Shown here in pieces: positions 54,056 to 63,315 of a DNA stretch of 64,000 bases. Origin of the DNA: Pseudobutyrivibrio sp. (GTDB taxonomy: Bacteria; Bacillota; Clostridia; Lachnospirales; Lachnospiraceae); contig NZ_SVEV01000016.1 of assembly GCF_015057185.1 (NCBI RefSeq), positions 1 through 64,000 on the forward strand, in the 5' to 3' direction. The translations under genes and the position numbers were made by a program. The notes under the pieces are model-generated. The model was given only the letters and a program-made list of their open reading frames with translations. It did not search any database and was not told the DNA's origin. The stretch's first letter is position 1, and each line of letters starts with the position of its first letter.

Positions 54056-55339
54056 ATGAAGAAAAACTACGTATTAGACACCAACATTTTGATTCATTGT
54101 CCTTCGGCCATGTTTGGTTTTGATGATAATAATGTTATCATCACCACCACTACTTTACAGGAGCTTGACTCAAAGAAAACCGCCTATGCTGAGGTTGGTT
54201 ATGGTGCCAGGGAGTCTATAAGAAATATTGAATCTATAGAAGGGGACTACGCTGCTGGGGTGGAAATGCCAAATGGCGGCACCTTCAAAATAGCCAAAGA
54301 GTCTGAGTTCGAAAAACTGGTTCCAGCTGAATTTACCATGGACAGACCTGACAACAGAATAATAAATGGAGTTTTAGCAATTGCTAAAGCTAGTGATTTG
54401 GAAACAATACTTGTTACAAATGATATCTCAATGAGGATCAATGCTACTATGTGTGGCTGCGTTGTGCAGGGCTATCACAATGAGATGATTCTTGATAACG
54501 AGAATTATTCAGGACGTCGAGATATTACTCCAGAAGATATAGAAAGTCCATTTAATAAGGGCTTTATAGTAAATGAATTTGGAATATGTAGAGAAGGTAG
54601 CAATTCTGCTTTATATACATTTAAAAATGATGGTTGGCATCTATTAAAGGATAGAGATTATTATACTCCTTATTGTCAGCCAAGAAATGTGGGCCAAAGG
54701 TTTGCTTTATATGCACTTTTGGCGCATCCGGAGGATATACCACTCGTAATCCTAAAGGGTAGTGCAGGAACAGCAAAAACCTTCCTATCCTTGGCTGCTG
54801 GTTTACAGGGCTATTATCACAACGGTTATGACAGAATAATGATTACCCGAAGCAACACTCTTTCTGATAATGATTTAGGCTTCCTTCCAGGAGATTTGGA
54901 AGAAAAAATGACGCCACTTATTGCTCCATTTATGGATAACCTGCAGGTACTTTTAAAGGGACAGAATGAGGAAAAGGAGCAGGTTAAGCTTCAGATAGAG
55001 GATATGTTTGAAACAGGTATTATCGAGATATGTTCATTGGCCTACATGAGAGGTCGCTCGCTTGTTAATTCATTTATCATAGTAGACGAGGCACAGAACT
55101 GTACCATAGGTCAAATACTTGAGATTATTACTAGAGCAGGCAAGGGATCGAAGGTTGTACTACTTGGTGATCCAGATCAAATTGATTCTCCAAAGCTAGA
55201 CAGAAAGAATAATGGTCTTTCCTTTGCAGCAGAGAGAATGAAGGGTTCAGAACTTTGTGCTCAAATTACCTTTGACGAAAGTGAAACAGTGAGAAGTCCA
55301 CTGGCTGCCGAAGGCGCAAAGAGACTTGTAATAAAATAA
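54056..55339 (+). CDS. PIN and PhoH-domain ATPase
   Basis: A 427-residue protein from ATG 54056 (AAGGAG 8 bases upstream; the GTG at 54047 is too close to the site). The N-terminal PIN-like domain has MKKNYVLDTNILIH with its first Asp and further acidic residues; the C-terminal PhoH domain has Walker A KGSAGTAKTFLS and Walker B IIVDEAQN. Such PIN-PhoH proteins act as ATP-dependent RNA helicase/nucleases in RNA or toxin-related metabolism. It stands alone, flanked by terminators. Confidence 0.9.
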   Translation: MKKNYVLDTNILIHCPSAMFGFDDNNVIITTTTLQELDSKKTAYAEVGYGARESIRNIESIEGDYAAGVEMPNGGTFKIAKESEFEKLVPAEFTMDRPDNRIINGVLAIAKASDLETILVTNDISMRINATMCGCVVQGYHNEMILDNENYSGRRDITPEDIESPFNKGFIVNEFGICREGSNSALYTFKNDGWHLLKDRDYYTPYCQPRNVGQRFALYALLAHPEDIPLVILKGSAGTAKTFLSLAAGLQGYYHNGYDRIMITRSNTLSDNDLGFLPGDLEEKMTPLIAPFMDNLQVLLKGQNEEKEQVKLQIEDMFETGIIEICSLAYMRGRSLVNSFIIVDEAQNCTIGQILEIITRAGKGSKVVLLGDPDQIDSPKLDRKNNGLSFAAERMKGSELCAQITFDESETVRSPLAAEGAKRLVIK

Positions 55340-55374
55340 TTGCTTATCATCAGTATTATAATAAATCCTCCTTT

Positions 55375-55404
55375 GGGGCCCTAGGTGAGTAGGGCTCCTT
55401 TTTT
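55375..55404 (+). terminator. terminator after the PhoH-family gene
   Basis: GGGGCCCTA (55375-55383) pairs with TAGGGCTCC (55390-55398), one G-T wobble, around a 6-base loop, followed by six T. Confidence 0.88.
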
Positions 55405-55527
55405 GGAAATAACTGTACCACTTGAAATAGTACAGAGAATGTGTATACTAAGCATTAGAAAGCAGAATGATTTTGAAAGTTAGATATAGGGTTAAATTTT
55501 GTTTGGTTGGGAGATATGGAGGTTAGT

Positions 55528-57090
55528 ATGAAAAAAAAGATACCACTGATGCTTGTGGTAGCATTAGTTACATTTGCGTTAATTGCATGTGATACTGAGG
55601 AGACAGAGAAGGCGGCTACACCACAGAAGGTGACAGAGACGACAGAAGAACCTGAGGAAACTGTTAACGACACCGATTCTTTGCCTGAATATACATACAC
55701 AGCCGTGGCTTATGATGATGTATATGAGTATTTCACTGGCTCTATCCAGTGTGTGGAAATTACAGATACAAATCATTCCACACTGGCGGATGCTGTTAAC
55801 GAATATTTCTCAGAGCAGGTTGAGACTTTTAATAAAACCTGCGAGAACATGGTGAATGAGGCAAAGGATACCAATGCTCAGCTTGAAAAGGATAAGGCTG
55901 ACAATGAAGGTGCTGAAAATGAATTTGTCTACGACTATGTTGCCTATTATTCATACACTATCAGCGCTGAAGTTACTAGATGTGACAACCAGTTATTTAG
56001 CATTCATTTGAGCGAGTATGACTACGAGGGTGGTGCCAATGGGGTTCAGAATGAATATGGTGTGACCTTTGACACTCAAACAGGAGAAATCCTTGAGAAT
56101 ACCAGCTTTGAAGCTAGCGTTTCTAATATTGCACAGGCCATTAGAAATGATATTGATAACAGCTCCGAAGAAGCAAAGAGCATGCTTATGGATGACTATG
56201 ATGACTACATTGCACGTATGGAGACAGGACTATTATCTACTGTAGGTGTTTGGTTTAATGAGCGAGGCATTGTCATTGGATTCCCAGAAAGCACAATAGC
56301 GCCACATGCTGCAGGCTCTGTTACATTCAACATACCATATAGCCAGCTGGAAGGATTCGATGAAAAATACATACCTTCAGGCGATTTCTATACATCTGAC
56401 ATTTCTACATTCGGACTTGCTGATTTGATAGATGTAAATGGAGATGGTGAGAATGAGATAGTTTACTTAGAAAGCGTAGAAGATGAGGAAAACTATTCTA
56501 CAGAGTTCACCCTTCATATTGGAGAAAATGAAATCAAATTAAATGATCCTGACGTTTTTTACTGTGAGCCGATGTTTGTTCACTCAAGCACAGGAAATTA
56601 TATTATGATAGTCACTTCAGGTTCTAGTGATTGGAATGTTATCCATTTGTATGATGCAGATAAAAACTATACATTGGTTCAGGAATTAGATGGCTCTATC
56701 CAAAATATTGAGGACAATGTAATCACTGTACAATACAGAGTAGATGCCTTTGGTACCTGGGGTGCCACAAAGGATTATCAATATGATGGAAATGGATTTT
56801 CGACCACAGAAACATTTGACAAATTGTCAAATGATCCAAGAACAAATGGAAATGCAATGGGAATCACCCTTAAAAAAGATTTAAGATATACAGATAATAA
56901 CGGAGACAGTGCAACCGTTGAAAAAGGCACAGTTATCTACCCAATCACCAAATACGATTCAGAAATCGAGTTTGTAAATGAAGATGGCACAATACAAGGC
57001 ATTTTCACATACAAATACAAAGATGGAGTTCGCTACGTAGATGGCGAAAGCGAATACGATTTATTCGATAACATGCCATACGCGGGATAA
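55528..57090 (+). CDS. lipoprotein with DUF3298/RsiV-like region
   Basis: A 520-residue lipoprotein; lipobox LIAC ends at Cys21 (VTFALIACD). GGAGG lies 5 bases before ATG 55528. Residues about 60-300 contain the DUF4163/DUF3298-like pattern (SLPEYTYTAVAYDDVYEYF, EYDYEGGANG, PYSQLEGF) found in extracytoplasmic anti-sigma-like and muramidase-sensing proteins. The C-terminal part has IDVNGDGENEIVYLE (FG-GAP/EF-hand-like) and beta-rich repeats of unknown role. No sigma factor is adjacent, so it probably is not an RsiV anti-sigma but a surface-anchored protein. Confidence 0.75.
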   Translation: MKKKIPLMLVVALVTFALIACDTEETEKAATPQKVTETTEEPEETVNDTDSLPEYTYTAVAYDDVYEYFTGSIQCVEITDTNHSTLADAVNEYFSEQVETFNKTCENMVNEAKDTNAQLEKDKADNEGAENEFVYDYVAYYSYTISAEVTRCDNQLFSIHLSEYDYEGGANGVQNEYGVTFDTQTGEILENTSFEASVSNIAQAIRNDIDNSSEEAKSMLMDDYDDYIARMETGLLSTVGVWFNERGIVIGFPESTIAPHAAGSVTFNIPYSQLEGFDEKYIPSGDFYTSDISTFGLADLIDVNGDGENEIVYLESVEDEENYSTEFTLHIGENEIKLNDPDVFYCEPMFVHSSTGNYIMIVTSGSSDWNVIHLYDADKNYTLVQELDGSIQNIEDNVITVQYRVDAFGTWGATKDYQYDGNGFSTTETFDKLSNDPRTNGNAMGITLKKDLRYTDNNGDSATVEKGTVIYPITKYDSEIEFVNEDGTIQGIFTYKYKDGVRYVDGESEYDLFDNMPYAG

Positions 57091-57099
57091 GCCAGACCA

Positions 57100-57134
57100 A
57101 AAGGCCCGCTGGATTTTAAATCCAGCGGGCCTTT
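57100..57134 (+). terminator. strong terminator
   Basis: A 17-bp near-perfect stem, left arm 57100-57116, right arm 57118-57134 (core GGCCCGCTGG/CCAGCGGGCC), ending in TTT and working on either strand. It separates the lipoprotein gene from ispF. Confidence 0.85.
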
Positions 57135-57232
57135 AATGCGAAAAAGTCTATTAAATAAGCTGATTTTTTGCTATAATTCAATGTTGACTAAGTAGGTTAA
57201 ATAAATGATTGATTATTGAGGAGATATACATT

Positions 57233-57778
57233 ATGAGAATAGGCACGGGGTATGATGTGCATAAGCTCGTTGAAGGCCGTGATTTGATTATTGGTGGCGT
57301 TAAAATAGATCACACTCTTGGATTGTTGGGACATTCTGATGCTGATGTTCTTTTGCATGCTATTGCAGATGCGGTCCTTGGAGCGGCTGGACTCAAAGAT
57401 ATTGGTGCACATTTTCCAGATACTGACCCTAAGTACAAGGGGGCAGATTCCATGAAGCTTCTAGAACAGGTTAGAGAGCTTGTTATGGATAAAGGCTATG
57501 TGGTTGGAAACGTTGATGCTACAGTAATCGCACAGGCACCAAAGCTGAGACCTTTCATCGACCAGATGGAAGAAAACGTTGCACGATGTTTGGGCATCGA
57601 TGTAGATCAGGTAAATATTAAAGCTACTACCGAGGAGCACTTGGGATTCACTGGCCGAGAAGAAGGCATTAGCGCTCAGGCAGTATGTTTGCTTTATGAG
57701 TTTTATGATGGAAGCAATGTAGTGTTTGATAGCGGACGTAGCTGCGAAGGCTGCTCTGGTTGCAAACGTGGAAAATAA
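57233..57778 (+). CDS. ispF: 2-C-methyl-D-erythritol 2,4-cyclodiphosphate synthase
   Basis: A 181-residue enzyme of the MEP isoprenoid pathway. Metal ligands Asp8 and His10 are in GTGYDVHKL, with His42-type [18 protein letters not shown] and the active region [11 protein letters not shown]. Start is ATG 57233 after GAGGAG. It has a C-terminal extension of about 20 residues ending [11 protein letters not shown], a Cys-rich tail that standard IspF (about 157 residues) lacks. It precedes the cysS/mrnC/rlmB/sigH cluster, as in Firmicutes relatives. Confidence 0.95.
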   Translation: MRIGTGYDVHKLVEGRDLIIGGVKIDHTLGLLGHSDADVLLHAIADAVLGAAGLKDIGAHFPDTDPKYKGADSMKLLEQVRELVMDKGYVVGNVDATVIAQAPKLRPFIDQMEENVARCLGIDVDQVNIKATTEEHLGFTGREEGISAQAVCLLYEFYDGSNVVFDSGRSCEGCSGCKRGK

Positions 57779-57814
57779 AAGAATTTTCATTAGACAAAGA
57801 AAATAATTATATGA

Positions 57815-57899
57815 GCAGGTAGGTAACAAGCTCTTATGCTTCTGCGCGAATCGTTTTAGATGAGCAAAGAAGCTATAAGGCTTGTGACCGTAACCCTGC
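57815..57899 (+). promoter_or_regulatory. structured RNA leader element, copy 3, upstream of cysS
   Basis: Outer stem GCAGG/CCTGC (57815-57819 with 57895-57899), then GGT/ACC, an A bulge, ACAAGC/GCTTGT, and an apical GCTTCT/AGAAGC hairpin whose loop holds GCGAATCGTTTTAGATGAGC, almost the same as in the pgk copy. GTAAC occurs before the outer arm. It ends 18 bases before cysS. It is not a T-box, which cysS genes often have. Confidence 0.7.
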
Positions 57900-57916
57900 G
57901 GATTAGGAGAATAAAA

Positions 57917-59332
57917 ATGTTTAGGTTTTATAATACTTTGAGTAGAAAAGTGGAAGATTTTCATTCGAATGAGGAGGGTAAGGTAGCAATGTACACTTGC
58001 GGCCCTACTGTTTATCATTTTGCACATATTGGAAATATTCGTACATATATCATGCAGGATGCACTTATTAAATCGCTTGAGTACGCAGGATACGATGTTA
58101 AGCGTGTTATGAACATTACAGACGTAGGACACCTTTCAAGCGATGCTGACACTGGTGAGGATAAAATGGTAGCTGGTGCAAAGCGTGAGCACAAAACAGT
58201 TATGGAAATTGCAAAGTTCTATACAGATGCATTCTTTAAGGATTTTGATGCAGTTGGCAATAAGCGTCCAGACGTTGTAGAGCCGGCAACAAATTGTATT
58301 CCTGAGTTCATCCACATGATTGAGACACTTATTGAAAAAGGCTATGCATATTTAGCTGGCGGCAATGTTTACTTTGACACAAGCAAGCTTTCAGATTATT
58401 ATGTATTTTCTTCATCAGTTGAAAAGGAAGCACTTGAGGTTGGTGTTCGTGATGATGTAGAAGAGGATACAAACAAGAAAAATAAAACAGACTTTGTACT
58501 TTGGTTTACAAAATCAAAGTTTGAGGACCAGGCTCTTAAATGGGATAGTCCTTGGGGCGTAGGCTACCCAGGATGGCATATTGAGTGCTCATGCATTTCT
58601 ATGAAGCACCTTGGAGAGTATATGGATATTCACTGTGGTGGTGTTGATAATATTTTCCCACATCACACAAATGAGGTGGCTCAGTCAGAGGCTTATCTTG
58701 GACATAAATGGTGCAACTACTGGTTCCATAGCAATCACCTTAATGACCAGTCAGGAAAGATGTCAAAGTCAAAGGGAGCTATCCTTACAGTTTCTGTTCT
58801 TCAGGAAAAGGGATATGATCCACTTGTATACAGATTCTTCTGCTTACAGTCACATTATCGTAAGCCACTTGTATTCTCTTGGGAGAATTTGGACAATACA
58901 GTTCAGGCTTACAATAAGCTCGTTAAGAGAGTATCTGAGCTCAAGGCAGAGGGTGCAGTAGATGAGGCTGTTAAGAAGGAGTTTGAAGAAAAATTCTGTG
59001 AGGCAGTTTCAAATGATTTGAATACATCTATGGCTATCACAATTCTCTATGATGCCCTTAAGGCAGATACAAATGATGCTACTAAGCTTGCACTTGTAGA
59101 AAGCTTTGATAGAGTTCTTTCCCTTGATTTGATTGGTCATGCAAAGGCTCTTGAGGCGGGCAATGAAGTAGATGCTGAGCTTGAGGCATTCATCAATGAT
59201 GCTATCGCTCGCAGAGCTGAGGCTAAAAAAGCAAAAGACTTTGCTACAGCGGATGCAATTCGTGATGAGCTTTTAGCAAAGGGTGTAGAGATTAAAGATA
59301 CTCGTGAAGGAGTAGTATGGAAGCTAGTTTAA
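57917..59332 (+). CDS. cysS: cysteinyl-tRNA synthetase
   Basis: A 471-residue class I aminoacyl-tRNA synthetase. Motifs are YTCGPTVYHFAHIGN (HIGH and the first zinc Cys), IDIHCGGVDNIFPHHTNE (His zinc region) and GKMSKSKG (KMSKS). Start is ATG 57917 with AGGAG 7 bases upstream; the longer in-frame ORF from 57860 falls within the structured leader. It overlaps mrnC by 16 bases and leads the mrnC-rlmB-sigH group. Confidence 0.97.
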   Translation: MFRFYNTLSRKVEDFHSNEEGKVAMYTCGPTVYHFAHIGNIRTYIMQDALIKSLEYAGYDVKRVMNITDVGHLSSDADTGEDKMVAGAKREHKTVMEIAKFYTDAFFKDFDAVGNKRPDVVEPATNCIPEFIHMIETLIEKGYAYLAGGNVYFDTSKLSDYYVFSSSVEKEALEVGVRDDVEEDTNKKNKTDFVLWFTKSKFEDQALKWDSPWGVGYPGWHIECSCISMKHLGEYMDIHCGGVDNIFPHHTNEVAQSEAYLGHKWCNYWFHSNHLNDQSGKMSKSKGAILTVSVLQEKGYDPLVYRFFCLQSHYRKPLVFSWENLDNTVQAYNKLVKRVSELKAEGAVDEAVKKEFEEKFCEAVSNDLNTSMAITILYDALKADTNDATKLALVESFDRVLSLDLIGHAKALEAGNEVDAELEAFINDAIARRAEAKKAKDFATADAIRDELLAKGVEIKDTREGVVWKLV

Positions 59333-59757
59333 ATGAATATTTAAATGGCAAATTTAATATCGAAGCAAAGGATATTAGAACATATTCACCGCTAACGCTT
59401 GCTTATATTGGTGATGCGATTTTTGATGTGGTGATTCGTTCCATCCTTGTTAATAAAGGTAATACCGCAGTAAACAAACTCCACCAGAGAGCAAGTTCTA
59501 TTGTAAAGGCACCTACTCAGGCAAGAATGGCAGCAACGCTTATGGATGATTTTACAGAAGAGGAGTCTGACTGGTATCGCAGAGGACGCAATTCAAAGCC
59601 TCACACCAAGGCGAAAAATGCCACTACAATGGATTATTTGGAGGCTACAGGCTTTGAGGCGGTAATAGGATATCTTTATTTGACTGACAATATGGACCGT
59701 GTGTGCGAATTGGTTAATAAGGGCATTGCAGCCCTTGAGCTAGATATACTAGATTAG
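59317..59757 (+). CDS. mrnC: mini-ribonuclease III
   Basis: A 146-residue RNase III-like catalytic domain without a dsRNA-binding domain, involved in 23S rRNA 3' maturation. Residues YSPLTLAYIGDAIFDVVIR carry the catalytic Asp, and NTAVNKLHQRASSIVKAPTQ follows. It overlaps the end of cysS, with AAGGAG inside that gene. Confidence 0.93.
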   Translation: MEASLNEYLNGKFNIEAKDIRTYSPLTLAYIGDAIFDVVIRSILVNKGNTAVNKLHQRASSIVKAPTQARMAATLMDDFTEEESDWYRRGRNSKPHTKAKNATTMDYLEATGFEAVIGYLYLTDNMDRVCELVNKGIAALELDILD

Positions 59758-59793
59758 TGGAGCTTTAACAATAAAGTATATTAGAAAGTGTAA

Positions 59794-59882
59794 GGGAGTA
59801 GGCGATAATTATTTCCCTGTTTTTCGAGAGTATAGTGAAAACGATGAGAAAAACAGGGGGAATGATTGTAGCCGTAACTCCC
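59794..59882 (+). promoter_or_regulatory. structured RNA leader element, copy 4 (divergent), upstream of rlmB
   Basis: Outer stem GGGAG/CTCCC (59794-59798 with 59878-59882), then GGC/GCC, and a long hairpin CCCTGTTTTTC/GAGAAAAACAGGG. The GTAA before the outer 3' arm is kept, while the ACAAGC stem is replaced by AATTATT/AATGATT. It ends 13 bases before rlmB, which has only a weak GTAGG ribosome site. Confidence 0.6.
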
Positions 59883-59895
59883 GTAGGTTTGTAAA

Positions 59896-60645
59896 ATGGA
59901 AGAGAGTAGAATTGTAGAGGGCCGCAATGCTGTGCTTGAGGCTTTTAGAAGTGGTAAAACTATAGACAAGTTGTTTGTGCTTGAGGGCTGCAAGGATGGC
60001 CCAGTTCAGACAATACTTAGAGAGGCTAAAAAGAGCAAGGATACAGTTATTAGCTTTGTAAAGAAGGAGCGACTTGACCAGCTTTCAGAGACAGGAAAGC
60101 ACCAGGGCGTTCTCGCTTATGCTGCAAGCTATGATTATGTGGAACTTGAGGATATTATGGCATCAGCTAGAGAAAAGGGTGAGGATCCATTCCTTATTAT
60201 CCTTGATAATATTGAGGACCCTCATAACTTGGGCGCTATTATCCGTACAGCTAATCAGGCTGGAGCACACGGCGTTGTTATTCCAAAGCATCGTGCAGTT
60301 GGACTTACAGCTACAGTAGCAAAGGCATCAGCAGGTGCAATCAATTACACTCCAGTAGCAAAAGTTACAAATATAAGCAAAACTATGGAAGAGCTTAAAG
60401 AACAGGGAATGTGGTTTGTATGTGCAGATATGGGTGGCACTACCATGTATGACCTTAATCTTACAGGCTCAATTGGTCTTGTAATTGGTAATGAAGGCCA
60501 TGGAGTTTCTGATTTAGTTAAAAAGAATTGTGATATGATTGCCAGCATTCCTATGTATGGTGATATCGATTCTCTTAATGCGTCAGTTGCTTGCGGAGTA
60601 TTAGCATACGAAGTTGTTAGACAAAGAATTAATAAGAGTAAATAA
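59896..60645 (+). CDS. rlmB: 23S rRNA guanosine-2'-O-methyltransferase RlmB
   Basis: A 249-residue TrmH/SpoU-family enzyme; methylates G2251 of 23S rRNA. The knotted fold shows IVEGRNAVLEA at the N terminus, LDNIEDPHNLGAIIRTANQAG, GLVIGNEGHG and SLNASVACGVLAYE. It is the middle gene of the mrnC-rlmB-sigH order. A weak ribosome site lies directly after the structured element. Confidence 0.95.
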   Translation: MEESRIVEGRNAVLEAFRSGKTIDKLFVLEGCKDGPVQTILREAKKSKDTVISFVKKERLDQLSETGKHQGVLAYAASYDYVELEDIMASAREKGEDPFLIILDNIEDPHNLGAIIRTANQAGAHGVVIPKHRAVGLTATVAKASAGAINYTPVAKVTNISKTMEELKEQGMWFVCADMGGTTMYDLNLTGSIGLVIGNEGHGVSDLVKKNCDMIASIPMYGDIDSLNASVACGVLAYEVVRQRINKSK

Positions 60646-60659
60646 ATTGGGAGTGAGCT

Positions 60660-61247
60660 ATGGACGCTAGAGCCGAATATGAAAAGCTTACAGATGAACA
60701 ATTAGTAAAAAAATATCAGGATGGCGATCAGGCCATCCTGAATTATATATGTGAGAAATACAAACCATTAGTACTAAAAAATTCAAAAAAGTATTTTTTG
60801 GTAGGCGGAGAAAACGAAGATTTAATTCAAGAAGGAATGATTGGATTATTTGGAGCTATAGGTGACTATGATACCACCTCTGAGGTTACATTTTTTCATT
60901 TTGCTTCTATGTGTATAGACAGGCAGATGATAAAGGCCATCGAAGCTAGTAATCGAAAAAAACATTCTCCATTAAATGCCTATGTGTCAATTTATAATGA
61001 GGATGGCAACGAAGTAGAAGAGCAGAATTTGACTACAGATGACCCTGCACAGTTGCTTATAGAGGCAGAGGAAAATCTCAGTCTCATCGACCGACTAAAA
61101 TCGAATCTGTCACCATTAGAGCAGCAAGTATTTGATTTATACATGCAGGATTTTAATTATAAGGAAATCGCCGCTAAACTTGGGAAATCTGAGAAATCAA
61201 TAGATAACACACTCACTAGAATCAAACAAAAAGCAAGGACTATTTAG
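60660..61247 (+). CDS. sigH: sigma-70 family factor SigH-like
   Basis: A 195-residue sigma factor with regions 2 (DLIQEGMIGLFGAIGDYD) and 4 (LSPLEQQVFDLYMQDFNYKEIAAKLGK, then a HTH). Its position after rlmB is that of the stationary-phase/sporulation sigma H. GGGAG precedes the ATG. The rae1/yacP gene that often separates rlmB and sigH is absent here. Confidence 0.93.
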   Translation: MDARAEYEKLTDEQLVKKYQDGDQAILNYICEKYKPLVLKNSKKYFLVGGENEDLIQEGMIGLFGAIGDYDTTSEVTFFHFASMCIDRQMIKAIEASNRKKHSPLNAYVSIYNEDGNEVEEQNLTTDDPAQLLIEAEENLSLIDRLKSNLSPLEQQVFDLYMQDFNYKEIAAKLGKSEKSIDNTLTRIKQKARTI

Positions 61248-61259
61248 CCCTTGCTTTTA
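61228..61259 (+). terminator. terminator overlapping the end of sigH
   Basis: AAAGCAAGG (61230-61238) pairs with CCTTGCTTT (61249-61257) across the sigH stop codon; T residues follow. It can act on both converging genes. Confidence 0.8.
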
Positions 61260-61265
61260 TTTATA

Positions 61266-62072
61266 TTATAGTGGATACATATTAGGAACACGTTTTTTGA
61301 AAACCGCATATTCGGTAAAACCACAGCTAGATAATAATTCAGGAAGTCTATTGAAGTCTGCGGCAATGTCTTGTGGAATGTGAGCATCGGCACCTATTGT
61401 GATAAGGCGTCCACCTAACGCGCGGTATCGTTTTATTATGGAAGCAGCAGGATTAGGACTATTCATTCCTTTTCGATAGGCGGCTGTGTTTATTTCTAAG
61501 GCTTTGTCATTTTTTATGATGTGCTCAAGTATAGCGTCTATTATTTCTTTATAAGGCTCATGAGAATTATTTTTAATATGCTCGTCCTTAGCATATCTAA
61601 AGGCATAATCCAAATGTCCAACAGTATCAAAATCGGAAAAACCAGTTATGTTCTCGTAGATACAATTATAGTATCGAGTTAATAGTTCAATTGGATTTTT
61701 GTTTTCCCAAGTGCTTTCAAAATATGGATCTAGCTTATCAATGAGATGAGTGCTACCAATAATAAAGTCATAAGGTTGACTGGCTACAATTTTTTTATTC
61801 TCTTCCTGGACCCATGGCTGGAGCCCAACTTCAAGTCCAGTTAAAATTGTAAAATTATCATCTGAATTTTCTTCTGCTAGCTTATGCTGAGTAGGGTAGT
61901 AATTTTGAATATCTAGATCGAAGAAGCCATATTCTTCGGGATATCCTAAATCTAAATGATCAGTGAAGGTGATTCCACGAAGCCCCTTTGCTTTTGCAGC
62001 GTTTATCATATCGATAGGAGCGGTGTCAGAATCTCCTGAAAAACTAGAGTGCATATGATTGTCCCAAAACAT
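61266..62072 (-). CDS. PHP-type histidinol-phosphatase-like protein
   Basis: A 268-residue metal-dependent phosphatase of the PHP family (HisK/HisJ type). It begins MFWDNHMHSSFSGDS with the His-x-His metal motif, then GITFTDHLDLG, HLDYAFRYA, LEINTAAYRK and GADAHIPQDI. AAGGAGG precedes the ATG. It is convergent with sigH. No other histidine genes are nearby, so its role in histidine synthesis is likely but not proved. Confidence 0.85.
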   Translation of the reverse strand: MFWDNHMHSSFSGDSDTAPIDMINAAKAKGLRGITFTDHLDLGYPEEYGFFDLDIQNYYPTQHKLAEENSDDNFTILTGLEVGLQPWVQEENKKIVASQPYDFIIGSTHLIDKLDPYFESTWENKNPIELLTRYYNCIYENITGFSDFDTVGHLDYAFRYAKDEHIKNNSHEPYKEIIDAILEHIIKNDKALEINTAAYRKGMNSPNPAASIIKRYRALGGRLITIGADAHIPQDIAADFNRLPELLSSCGFTEYAVFKKRVPNMYPL

Positions 62073-62186
62073 AGTAAACCTCCTTAAGTTGAGGTAATTT
62101 TACCATAATAAAAGACTTTATCAACATTCTGAGCATATTTTAATTTTGGAAGATTGAGAAAAATTTAACATTCTTTCATTTAAGGG

Positions 62187-62213
62187 TTGAATTATGCTTG
62201 CAAGTTGTATAAA
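62187..62213 (+). promoter_or_regulatory. possible gap promoter
   Basis: TTGAAT (62187-62192) and TATAAA (62208-62213) with a 15-base spacer lie 77 bases before gap. Spacing is short, so this is only a fair candidate. Confidence 0.4.
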
Positions 62214-62290
62214 ATGAAGTGCATACGGGGTTATTTTTTATAAATAGCTCGCTAAAAAATTTTTAAAAGAATCTTTAGGAGGATTTGAAA

Positions 62291-63307
62291 ATGGCAGTAA
62301 GAGTAGCAATTAACGGTTTTGGCCGTATCGGACGTCTTGCATTCCGTCAGATGTTCGGCGCAGAAGGTTACGAAGTAGTAGCAATCAACGACTTAACTAG
62401 CCCAAAGATGTTAGCACATCTTTTAAAGTATGATTCATCACAGGGAAAGTATGAGCATGCAGATGAGGTTTCTTGCACAGATGATTCAATCATCGTTTGC
62501 GGTAAGGAAATCAAAATCTATGCATTCCCAGATGCAAACAATTGCCCATGGGGAGACCTTAAGGTAGACGTAGTTCTTGAGTGCTCAGGATTCTACACAT
62601 CTAAGGAAAAGGCACAGGCTCATATCAATGCAGGTGCTAGAAAGGTTGTTATCTCTGCACCAGCAGGAAACGATCTTCCTACAATCGTTTACAATACAAA
62701 CCATAAGACACTTAAGGCTTCTGATAACATCATTTCAGCAGCTTCATGTACAACAAACTGCTTAGCACCTATGGCTGACGCACTTAACAAGTACGCTCCA
62801 ATCCAGTCTGGTATCATGGTAACAATCCACGCTTACACAGGTGATCAGATGACACTTGATGGCCCACAGAGAAAGGGTGATCTTCGTCGTTCACGTGCAG
62901 CAGCAGTTAACATCGTTCCTAACTCAACAGGTGCAGCAAAGGCTATCGGTCTTGTTATCCCAGAGCTTAACGGAAAGCTTATCGGATCTGCTCAGCGTGT
63001 TCCTACACCAACAGGTTCTACAACAATCCTTACAGCAGTAGTAAACAAGAAGGACGTTACTGTTGAGGGTATCAACGCAGCTATGAAGGCAGCAGCTAAC
63101 GAGTCATTCGGTTACAACGAGGATGAAATCGTTTCTTCAGATATCGTAGGTATGAGATTTGGTTCTCTCTTCGATGCTACACAGACAATGGTTTCTAAGA
63201 TTTCTGATGATCAGTACGAGGTACAGGTTGTTTCTTGGTATGATAACGAGAACAGCTACACATCACAGATGGTACGTACAATCAAGTACTTCTCAGAGTT
63301 AGCATAA
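62291..63307 (+). CDS. gap: glyceraldehyde-3-phosphate dehydrogenase, type I
   Basis: A 338-residue glycolytic NAD-dependent dehydrogenase. NAD fold [15 protein letters not shown], catalytic Cys in [12 protein letters not shown], and [28 protein letters not shown] 62291 has TAGGAGGA upstream; the TTG at 62285 is not needed. pgk follows, the usual glycolytic pair. Confidence 0.98.
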   Translation: MAVRVAINGFGRIGRLAFRQMFGAEGYEVVAINDLTSPKMLAHLLKYDSSQGKYEHADEVSCTDDSIIVCGKEIKIYAFPDANNCPWGDLKVDVVLECSGFYTSKEKAQAHINAGARKVVISAPAGNDLPTIVYNTNHKTLKASDNIISAASCTTNCLAPMADALNKYAPIQSGIMVTIHAYTGDQMTLDGPQRKGDLRRSRAAAVNIVPNSTGAAKAIGLVIPELNGKLIGSAQRVPTPTGSTTILTAVVNKKDVTVEGINAAMKAAANESFGYNEDEIVSSDIVGMRFGSLFDATQTMVSKISDDQYEVQVVSWYDNENSYTSQMVRTIKYFSELA

Positions 63308-63315
63308 AAATTGTC

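Noticed and set aside
57815-57916. T-box riboswitch before cysS
   Set aside because: The AGGGTGG-type T-box and the specifier stem are missing; the sequence fits the repeated leader family instead.
57461-58132. Long minus-strand ORF of 223 codons across ispF and cysS
   Set aside because: Lies on the opposite strand of two clear genes and a structured leader, has no ribosome site and no recognisable protein features.
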